A DNA stretch of 64,000 nt, taken from the NCBI GenBank assembly GCA_048270225.1, contig JBLWTG010000004.1:248001-312000 (forward strand), read 5' to 3'. Positions 58,600 through 64,000 of this stretch are shown in pieces. The stretch is from Allopusillimonas sp048270225 (GTDB taxonomy: Bacteria > Pseudomonadota > Gammaproteobacteria > Burkholderiales > Burkholderiaceae_B). Numbering within the stretch: position 1 is the first letter of the stretch; each line of letters opens with the position of its first letter. The translations under genes and the position numbers were made by a program. The notes under the pieces are model-generated. The model ran no database searches and was not told the origin of the DNA. It saw only the letters and a list, made by a program, of their open reading frames with translations.

Positions 58600-59247
58600 A
58601 TGGAATACCGCACTAAAGAAGAACAGGTCGCAGATTATCTGCGAGAGCGCATTATTTCAGGCGTATACCCCCGGGGTTCGCGCCTGAAGCAGGCAGAAAT
58701 TGCAGAGCAACTGCAGTTGAGCATTACACCCGTGCGCGAGGCGCTCAAGCTGCTGGAAGCCGAGGGCTACGTCGAGGGCGGGTCTTACAAAGGTGCCCGG
58801 GTCGTGCCCTTTGACTCCTCTGCATCGAACGAAATCCTCCAGCTGCGCCTGACGCTCGAATCCCAGTTGGTGCGGGCAGCCATAGAGAAAATCACCGTAA
58901 AAGATATTGCCGAGCTCCATGAGCTGGCCAATGAATTCGCCCAGCAATTCCAGACAGGCGACCGTGCAGTGGCGCGCGGTATCAATTACCGCTTTCACCG
59001 TCGTTTGTATGACATCGCGGAATTACCCCAAACCCTGCATTTTGTGCAGATACTCTGGGCCCGCTATCCCTTCGACCTCATCAATGCGGCAACAGGGCGG
59101 GGCCAAGAAGCCGTGGACGAGCACGAAGAAATACTCGCGGCGTTTGCGGCCGGCGATGCTTCTGCAGCCATGTTGGCCATGCGGCGCCATATCGAGTCCG
59201 GGTGGTCCGTGCTGAAAGCCAAGGAACCAGAGCCCGCCACGCCCTGA
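58600..59247 (+). CDS. GntR/FCD-family transcriptional regulator
   Basis: A 215-residue regulator: winged helix with VADYLRERIISGVYPRGSRL and IAEQLQLSITPVREALKLLEAEGYV, then an FCD effector domain with INYRFHRRLYDIA and DEHEEILAAF followed by MRRHIESG, supplying the His metal ligands. GGGGA precedes ATG 58600; an earlier in-frame ATG is less likely. It is the only local GntR gene and the palindromes in this region fit its family, so it is the likely regulator of the 42.7-60.3 kb units. Confidence 0.9.
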   Translation: MEYRTKEEQVADYLRERIISGVYPRGSRLKQAEIAEQLQLSITPVREALKLLEAEGYVEGGSYKGARVVPFDSSASNEILQLRLTLESQLVRAAIEKITVKDIAELHELANEFAQQFQTGDRAVARGINYRFHRRLYDIAELPQTLHFVQILWARYPFDLINAATGRGQEAVDEHEEILAAFAAGDASAAMLAMRRHIESGWSVLKAKEPEPATP

Positions 59248-59320
59248 GCCTGCTTCGGGTAGTGCAAGCGGTGCATTGCGCTACCGCCATGGTTCTGCCG
59301 TTCATCCTGGCAGTCTGCAA

Positions 59321-59369
59321 GCCCCTCCCCGCGCCGGAAGGAGGGGCGATGCCTCAGCTTACGCTGAGG
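59321..59369. terminator. Two stem-loops between gntR and the convergent Bug gene
   Basis: GCCCCTCC (59321-59328) pairs with GGAGGGGC (59340-59347), and CCTCAGC (59352-59358) pairs with GCTGAGG (59363-59369), which covers the end of the Bug gene. Both are good stems with short loops and sit between convergent genes, so they may terminate transcription from both sides. Confidence 0.55.
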
Positions 59370-60343
59370 TTCAGCTCTCTGATCACGGCTCCCCATCTTT
59401 CAATTTCCGAGTTCAGAAAAACCCCGAGCTCAGCAGGCGTCATCGATCCTTCAGCATGAAAGCTGTGTGTTGCCATCTGCTGGCGTATTTTGGGTTCCTG
59501 CAAAGTCTGGTTGGCTGCCTTATTGAGTTTGGCGATGACCTCGGGTGGGGTACCAGCAGGAGCAAACAGGCCGAACCATGCCGTCACTTGCAGATCGGGC
59601 AAGCCAGACTCAATAAAAGTAGGTACATTGGGCAGTTCTGCCAGGCGGTGCTTGCTGGTGACTGCCAGAGCGCGCAATTTCCCTGCCTCGATGAGCGGGA
59701 GTACAGCTGAAGGCGTGGAGAAATACATTTGCACATGGCCGCCCAGCAGATCCGTTACCGCTGGACCGCCGCCTTTGTAGGCCACGCTCGTCAAGTCAGT
59801 GCCTGTCAGGCGCTCGAATAGTTCTCCTGAAAGATGCGCCGTTGTTCCCACGCCAGAATTGGCAAAATTCAACTGCCCCGGCTTTTGCTTTGCGAGTGCG
59901 ATCAGCTCCGCTACAGAGTTGGCGGGCAACGCTGGATTCACAACCAGGATCAGTGGCAATGATGCCGCCAGCGCAATGGGGGCGAGATCCTTGCGCGTAT
60001 CAAAAGGCAGGCGCTTGTGCAGCGTGGCATTGATCGGAAACGAAGTGATAGGCATGACAAGCGTGTAACCGTCAGCTTGAGCCCGGACGGCATTGTGGAC
60101 ACCGATATTGCCTGAGCCTCCGGGCTGGTTCTCGACCACAATGCTTTGGCCCAGACGTTTCGCCATTTCCTCAGCAAGCAGCCGAGCCGTAAAATCCGTG
60201 CCGCCGCCAGGTGCAACAGGAACAATCAGGCGGATGGGCATACTGGGATAGGCCGTGGCGGTATTGGCAGATGTCGCCGTGGAAACGCAAGCGGCCAACG
60301 CCAGCGCAGCAAATTTTGCCAACGAGCGAAAAGGACTGTTCAT
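59354..60343 (-). CDS. Bug-family tripartite tricarboxylate receptor (periplasmic)
   Basis: A 329-residue receptor with signal peptide (FAALALAACVSTATSA), signature YPSMPIRLIVPVAPGG, VENQPGGSGNIGVHNAVR and NSGVGTTAHLSGELF. It is alone on the - strand behind a GntR-type operator (60378-60394, 35 bases upstream), so it seems a further member of the same regulon. No permease gene accompanies it. Confidence 0.92.
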   Translation of the reverse strand: MNSPFRSLAKFAALALAACVSTATSANTATAYPSMPIRLIVPVAPGGGTDFTARLLAEEMAKRLGQSIVVENQPGGSGNIGVHNAVRAQADGYTLVMPITSFPINATLHKRLPFDTRKDLAPIALAASLPLILVVNPALPANSVAELIALAKQKPGQLNFANSGVGTTAHLSGELFERLTGTDLTSVAYKGGGPAVTDLLGGHVQMYFSTPSAVLPLIEAGKLRALAVTSKHRLAELPNVPTFIESGLPDLQVTAWFGLFAPAGTPPEVIAKLNKAANQTLQEPKIRQQMATHSFHAEGSMTPAELGVFLNSEIERWGAVIRELNLSVS

Positions 60344-60377
60344 GTCATTCCTCCTTTGGAATAGTGAACCGTCTAAA

Positions 60378-60394
60378 TTAATGCAGAATGCATT
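60378..60394. promoter_or_regulatory. GntR operator upstream of the Bug gene
   Basis: TTAATGCAGAATGCATT, a variant of the regulon palindrome, lies 35-51 bases upstream of the - strand Bug start. Its exact 17-base reverse complement recurs at 60506-60522. Confidence 0.6.
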
Positions 60395-60505
60395 TTTATT
60401 TAGATAAATCAGACCTGCCGCCCGAGTGCTTACGAGGCGCTTTTTAATTTATATAGGAGAAAGGCAACGGAGAGGGCTGAGGATTCTCATCCTGATGACA
60501 AAAAT

Positions 60506-60522
60506 AATGCATTCTGCATTAA
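60506..60522. promoter_or_regulatory. Inverse copy of the GntR operator
   Basis: AATGCATTCTGCATTAA is the exact reverse complement of the site at 60378-60394, 111 bases away. It could regulate the XRE gene at 60600 or allow looping with the first copy. Confidence 0.55.
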
Positions 60523-60599
60523 AAGTCAAAGAAAATAAGGCCTGCTCTCAGAAGTCTGAGCCTGGAGGTTTTTCTGTCGTCTTTAGAGGCCTGGGCGGT

Positions 60600-60869
60600 A
60601 TGGAAGACCCCAGGCCTATCATCCCATCTACCCGGAAAGCGCAACGGCTTACACAGGCTGAGCTATCAGAATCCGCCGGGCTCAGTCGGCGCGCGTTGGT
60701 CGCGATCGAAGGCGGGGGCGATTGCACGCTATCGACCTTGCGCCGGTTGTTTCATGTGCTGGATATGGATATCCAGGCAACTCCAGTCCGGCGCAAGCCG
60801 CCCACCCTGGAAGATGTCTATGCCGAGAATGCCTTGCTGGCCTTGAACAACAGAAGGCGCGAGTCATGA
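60600..60869 (+). CDS. Small XRE-family regulator (HipB-like)
   Basis: An 89-residue HTH protein: TRKAQRLTQAELSESAGLSRRALVAIE is the XRE fold, with LSTLRRLFHVLDMDIQATP following, as in HipB-type antitoxins. The start is uncertain; ATG 60600 gives the compact domain, while in-frame starts upstream (60495, 60507) run through the operator copy and have no ribosome site. No toxin gene follows; the next gene, after 150 bases with iterons, is an ATPase. Confidence 0.65.
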   Translation: MEDPRPIIPSTRKAQRLTQAELSESAGLSRRALVAIEGGGDCTLSTLRRLFHVLDMDIQATPVRRKPPTLEDVYAENALLALNNRRRES

Positions 60870-60929
60870 TGCTCGATGTATATTTGAACGGTCGAAACCG
60901 CTGATTCCAGTGCAATGGTTTATTGTAAT

Positions 60930-61009
60930 TTCCGTAATTTACGAGCTTAAATTCCGTAATTTACGAAGCTAGATTCCGTAATTTACGAGGCCGGATTCCG
61001 TAATTTACG
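60930..61009. repeat. Four iterons TTCCGTAATTTACG at 22-bp spacing
   Basis: Copies begin at 60930, 60952, 60974 and 60996, each TTCCGTAATTTACG (followed by A in the first three). The spacing is exactly 22 bases, about two helical turns, so all sites face the same side of DNA. The core CGTAATTTACG is a palindrome with 5-base arms around one T. The spacers (gcttaaa, agctaga, ggccgga) differ, so the unit is selected, not a recent slippage. They end one base before a -10-like TATACT, implying operator sites for a cooperative DNA-binding protein. Confidence 0.9.
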
Positions 61010-61010
61010 T

Positions 61011-61023
61011 TATACTGCATCCA
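61011..61023 (+). promoter_or_regulatory. -10 box giving a leaderless ATPase transcript
   Basis: TATACT at 61011-61016 is a good -10 hexamer, and the A of the ATPase start codon (61023) lies 7 bases after it, exactly where transcription normally begins. No Shine-Dalgarno sequence exists upstream. No -35 match is visible; the last iteron covers that side. Confidence 0.5.
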
Positions 61024-62264
61024 TGAATACGACGCCTTTGTACCAGCGAGGCATTGAGTCTCGTATCGCTGAAGCCTTATCGGACACACCCGTAGTCCTG
61101 GTGGCAGGGCCTCGTCAAGCGGGAAAGACTACGCTCGTTCGTCAGATTGCAGCGCAGCGCGAGCTGGAGTATTTGACGATGGATGATGCGCTTACACGGC
61201 TATCAGCACAGCAGGATCCGGCGGGTATGGTTCGTACCCTGGATAAAGTAGTGATCGATGAAATTCAGCGCGCGCCACAGTTACTGCTTGCCATCAAGAA
61301 AAGTGTGGACGAAGACCGGCGCCCCGGCCGCTTTCTGTTGACTGGCTCGGCCAATCTTATGGCGCTTCCAACCGTTGCCGATTCGCTGGCAGGTCGGATG
61401 GAGACTGTATCGTTGTTACCGTTGTCGCAGAGCGAGATTGCATCGCAATCGGCAAACTGGATAGATAGTGCTTTTGCAGGCAAGATCCTTCACTCGGCAC
61501 AACCTGCCATTGGTAGTGATCTCGTTGAGCGCGTGCTGCGCGGCGGCTATCCGGAAGCGATTTCCAGAACGACAAGCAGGCGTAGGGCTGCATGGTCACG
61601 TCAATATATCAACGCACTTATCCAGAGAGACGTTCGAGACGTGGCCGGTGTTGATAAGCTGGATCAATTGCCACGATTTCTTCGGGCTCTGGCTCAAACC
61701 GCCGGGCAGATGTGCAATTACGCTCAACTCGGTGGTCAGACAGGGCTGGATGGAAAGACGGCTTCCCGGTATATCAGCGTATTTGAACATATGTACCTGC
61801 TCAAACGCGTTGAGGTCTGGGCCCGTAATCGGCTGAGTCGGGTCGTTAAAACACCGAAATTACAGTTTATCGATTCCGGCCTGCTGGCCACACTACTCGA
61901 CTTGAATAGCGAAGAAATTGAGCGAGATCGAACGCGGTTAGGCAATGTGCTGGAGAGTTTTGTTTTCGGCGAACTACTCAAACACACGACCACGGCAGAA
62001 GGCGATTATCACCTCATGTATTATCGGGACACTGAGAAGGTTGAGGTCGATGTCGTGATCGAGAACGCGGCTGGGCACCTGATCTGTGTGGAAGTAAAAG
62101 CCGCCGCCACAGTCAAGGATGGCGATCTGCGTGGCCTCAGAAAGCTGGCTGGCATCGCTGGGCGCCAGTTCAAGATGGGCATACTGCTGTACGACGGCAC
62201 AGAGACGCTCCCGCTCGGAGACGGGCTCTGGGCTGCACCGTTGTCGTCACTGTGGGGAAATTGA
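61023..62264 (+). CDS. AAA_14/DUF4143 ATP-binding protein
   Basis: A 413-residue protein with an N-terminal ATPase domain: Walker A GPRQAGKTT at 29-37, Walker B VVIDEIQ at 76-82 and sensor-like FLLTGSANLM. The C-terminal DUF4143 part contains GNVLESFVFGELLK and a nuclease-like core VEVDVVIE...ICVEVKAAA (PD-(D/E)XK fold). Cellular function of the family is unresolved; genome-defence and toxin-antitoxin links have been proposed. It is preceded by four operator iterons and a leaderless start, which suggests tight control. Confidence 0.87.
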   Translation: MNTTPLYQRGIESRIAEALSDTPVVLVAGPRQAGKTTLVRQIAAQRELEYLTMDDALTRLSAQQDPAGMVRTLDKVVIDEIQRAPQLLLAIKKSVDEDRRPGRFLLTGSANLMALPTVADSLAGRMETVSLLPLSQSEIASQSANWIDSAFAGKILHSAQPAIGSDLVERVLRGGYPEAISRTTSRRRAAWSRQYINALIQRDVRDVAGVDKLDQLPRFLRALAQTAGQMCNYAQLGGQTGLDGKTASRYISVFEHMYLLKRVEVWARNRLSRVVKTPKLQFIDSGLLATLLDLNSEEIERDRTRLGNVLESFVFGELLKHTTTAEGDYHLMYYRDTEKVEVDVVIENAAGHLICVEVKAAATVKDGDLRGLRKLAGIAGRQFKMGILLYDGTETLPLGDGLWAAPLSSLWGN

Positions 62265-62420
62265 TTCTCCCCAACAACAACCCGCTTCCCAACACCCCGG
62301 ATCGTTGGTATAAGCTACACGGTATATGTCCCTACAAAGCGCCAGTGCAGTAACGCCTGGCGCCTGTCAGCCGGCACAAAAGATGAGTGCACCCTGTCCA
62401 ACATAACACCGAGATGTCCT

Positions 62421-63653
62421 GTGTCTGCTGCTTCCGCCTCGCCTCAAATCGACTCCTCCGCCGTGCTGTCTGAGCGCGACCAGCGGGGAAACATCATCCG
62501 TCTCACCGTGGCGCAGGCGCTGGCAGGCGCCAATGCCGTCGTAGTCTATGCCACGGGCGCCATCATCGGCAACACGCTTGCGCCCGACAAGGCGCTGGCG
62601 ACCTTGCCGATTTCCATCTTCGTGGTGGGGATGGCCGCCTGTATTCTGCCCAGCGGCGCAATTGCGCGCCGTTATGGGCGGCGAGCGGCTTTTCTGGCGG
62701 GAACTGGGTGCGGAGTGCTGGTCGGATTGATCGCCGCGCTGGCCGTGATGCTCGGTTCCTTCTGGCTGTTTTGCCTGGCGACATTTTTCGGTGGCGCCTA
62801 CGCGGCAGTGGTGCTGTCATTCCGCTTTGCTGCGGCGGACGGAGTAGCCCCGGCCATGCGCGCCCGCGCATTGTCATTCGTGATGGGAGGCGGTGTTGTC
62901 GCGGGCGTCATTGGTCCGCAACTGGTCAACTACACCATGTATATGTTGCCGGCGCATATGTTTGTCGCCACGTTTCTGGCACAGGCGGTCGTGGCCGCAG
63001 TATCGGCGCTGGTTCTGCTGGGTGTGCGGCTTCCGGCGCCGACCGCCGCGGAAGTGCAGGGCGGCCGTCCGCTTTCAGTCATCATGCGTCAGCCGCGCTT
63101 CGTGACAGCGGTCATCTGTGGCGCAGTTTCATACCTGCTCATGAATTTTCTGATGACTGCCGCGCCGCTTGCCATGAAGATGTGCGGCCTGTCTCAGGAA
63201 AGCGCCAATCTGGGACTGCAGTGGCATGTCATTGCCATGTATGGCCCCAGCTTTTTTACCGGACGTCTGATTGCGCGCTTTGGAGCCGGTCGTGTGGTGA
63301 CAGCCGGCCTGTTGCTTACGGGGGCGGCTGCCGTGGTGGGCCTGGCTGGCATCGATGTTGCGCATTTCTGGCTCACCCTCATCCTGCTCGGCCTGGGGTG
63401 GAATTTTGGCTTCGTGGGGGCTTCTGCGCTGGTGCTGGAAACTCACCGTCCCGAAGAAAAAACTCGCGTGCAGTCCTTCAATGACTTCATGATATTCGGA
63501 ATCATGGCCATTGGTTCCTTTGCATCGGGCGGCCTGTTGTCGGCATACGGATGGAGCACAGTATTGATGGTCTCTTTTGTGCCATTGGCTTTGGCGGTGC
63601 TTGTGTTGGGCATGGCGGCCTTGATGCGACAAAGGGTGCCGGCCGACGTTTGA
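62421..63653 (+). CDS. MFS transporter
   Basis: A 410-residue major-facilitator protein with about twelve hydrophobic segments; the loop 2-3 motif appears as GAIARRYGRRAAF and RLIARFGAGRVV recurs in the second half. The N-terminus (about 35 residues) is hydrophilic and cytoplasmic. The GTG start has only a weak ribosome site. Substrate is not recognised; the set includes small-molecule and drug efflux proteins. An inverted repeat GCGCCAG/CTGGCGC lies at 62339-62363 before it. Confidence 0.82.
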   Translation: MSAASASPQIDSSAVLSERDQRGNIIRLTVAQALAGANAVVVYATGAIIGNTLAPDKALATLPISIFVVGMAACILPSGAIARRYGRRAAFLAGTGCGVLVGLIAALAVMLGSFWLFCLATFFGGAYAAVVLSFRFAAADGVAPAMRARALSFVMGGGVVAGVIGPQLVNYTMYMLPAHMFVATFLAQAVVAAVSALVLLGVRLPAPTAAEVQGGRPLSVIMRQPRFVTAVICGAVSYLLMNFLMTAAPLAMKMCGLSQESANLGLQWHVIAMYGPSFFTGRLIARFGAGRVVTAGLLLTGAAAVVGLAGIDVAHFWLTLILLGLGWNFGFVGASALVLETHRPEEKTRVQSFNDFMIFGIMAIGSFASGGLLSAYGWSTVLMVSFVPLALAVLVLGMAALMRQRVPADV

Positions 63654-63701
63654 GTGCCCCGTTGCGCATCAGGTGTTTGCGGGGTGGCGTAATCGTCCGT
63701 G

Positions 63702-64000
63702 CTAACCGACCCTGGTTGCGCCTTGCTCGGCCAGCATGCCGGCAGCCTTGGCGTAGCTTATATACCGGTAGCCATACCACAGCATCAGGATCCCCAGCCC
63801 CATTGCGGGGATCATCAGCAGCGACAGCAGCACAAATATTGCCAGCAGAAAACGGTTGCTCTGGTAATAGTAGGTTTGCGTGTCACCCACCCTGATACCG
63901 ACCAGGCGTTTGCCTTCGATATACAGCACCGACTCCTCCTGAGTGCGTGAGGCGCGCACCAGGTATCTGATGAGCGGCTTGGGCACCGCCACATCCAGCA
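63702..64000 (-). CDS. Hypothetical membrane protein, partial
   Basis: The frame is open to the window edge on the - strand, so the N-terminus lies beyond 64000. The visible part has a soluble segment, then two hydrophobic stretches (FLLAIFVLLSLLMIP and GLGILMLWYGYRYI). I do not recognise the family. It converges with the MFS gene. Confidence 0.5.
   Translation of the reverse strand, partial: LDVAVPKPLIRYLVRASRTQEESVLYIEGKRLVGIRVGDTQTYYYQSNRFLLAIFVLLSLLMIPAMGLGILMLWYGYRYISYAKAAGMLAEQGATRVG

Noticed and set aside
60930..61009. CRISPR-like short repeat array
   Set aside because: Repeat unit is 14-15 bases with 7-base spacers, far below CRISPR sizes, no cas gene nearby; the palindromic unit and promoter position fit operator iterons.
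62339..62363. GCGCCAG/CTGGCGC stem-loop as a terminator for the ATPase gene
   Set aside because: The 7-bp stem lacks a U-run and lies 75 bases after the stop; too weak to list as a terminator.

Overview
The window looks like the chromosome of a betaproteobacterium of the Alcaligenaceae/Burkholderiales type (Bordetella, Achromobacter, Advenella and relatives). The reasons are a moderately GC-rich sequence, seven stand-alone Bug-family (TctC-like) periplasmic solute receptors in 64 kb, five family III (CaiB/BaiF) CoA-transferases, many IclR regulators next to Bug genes, and dense operons with ATGA-type overlaps. Genus is inference. No rRNA, tRNA, insertion sequence or CRISPR array was seen. Almost the whole window is a mosaic of catabolic operons for organic acids handled as CoA thioesters. 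Layout: (1) 1-2471, + strand: end of an operon with an ADP-forming acyl-CoA synthetase (cut by the window edge), a glyoxalase-like protein and an enoyl-CoA hydratase/isomerase. (2) 2479-16167, - strand: a ten-gene run resembling the pimeloyl-CoA (pim) beta-oxidation operon: a FadB-like fusion, thiolase, two acyl-CoA dehydrogenases, a CoA-transferase, an acyl-CoA ligase, two Bug receptors, an aldehyde dehydrogenase and a nitronate monooxygenase-like protein. (3) 16516-21325, + strand: Bug receptor, CoA-transferase, two crotonases and a VOC protein, closed by an IclR gene on the - strand. (4) 22416-26362, + strand: Bug receptor, two-subunit 3-oxoacid CoA-transferase, DUF35 Zn-ribbon protein and a thiolase-fold partner lacking the nucleophilic cysteine, followed by an IclR gene on the - strand. 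(5) 27333-33712, + strand: rubredoxin, Rieske oxygenase, HpaI-type aldolase, atypical SDR, 2-oxoacid/acetoin dehydrogenase E1 alpha and beta, and rubredoxin reductase. This looks like a self-contained oxygenase pathway with an unusual rubredoxin electron chain and is the most interesting metabolic locus. (6) 33768-36310: a decayed hipBA-like toxin-antitoxin locus, a medium-chain reductase and a small DUF3008 protein. (7) 36427-42724: an IclR-controlled - strand operon with MBL hydrolase, aldehyde dehydrogenase, D-glutamate-cyclase-like protein, beta-hydroxyacid dehydrogenase and Bug receptor. (8) 42747-60343: a large regulon with a Liv-type ABC importer, HTD2/MaoC hydratases, dehydrogenases, SMP-30 lactonase, paired CoA-transferases, isochorismatase-like protein, CitE-like lyase, a GntR/FCD regulator and Bug receptors. 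A palindrome of the form AATGCATNATGCATT recurs at its promoters. CoA-transferase, hydratase and CitE-type lyase together suggest a branched C4-C5 dicarboxylate such as the itaconate/citramalate group, but the substrate is not proven. (9) 60600-64000: a small XRE regulator, an AAA_14/DUF4143 ATPase with four 22-bp-spaced iterons and an apparently leaderless start, an MFS transporter and a partial membrane protein. In most modules a Bug or ABC receptor captures an acid, a CoA-transferase or ligase activates it, crotonases, hydratases and dehydrogenases process it, and thiolases or lyases release central metabolites. A local IclR or GntR protein controls each unit.
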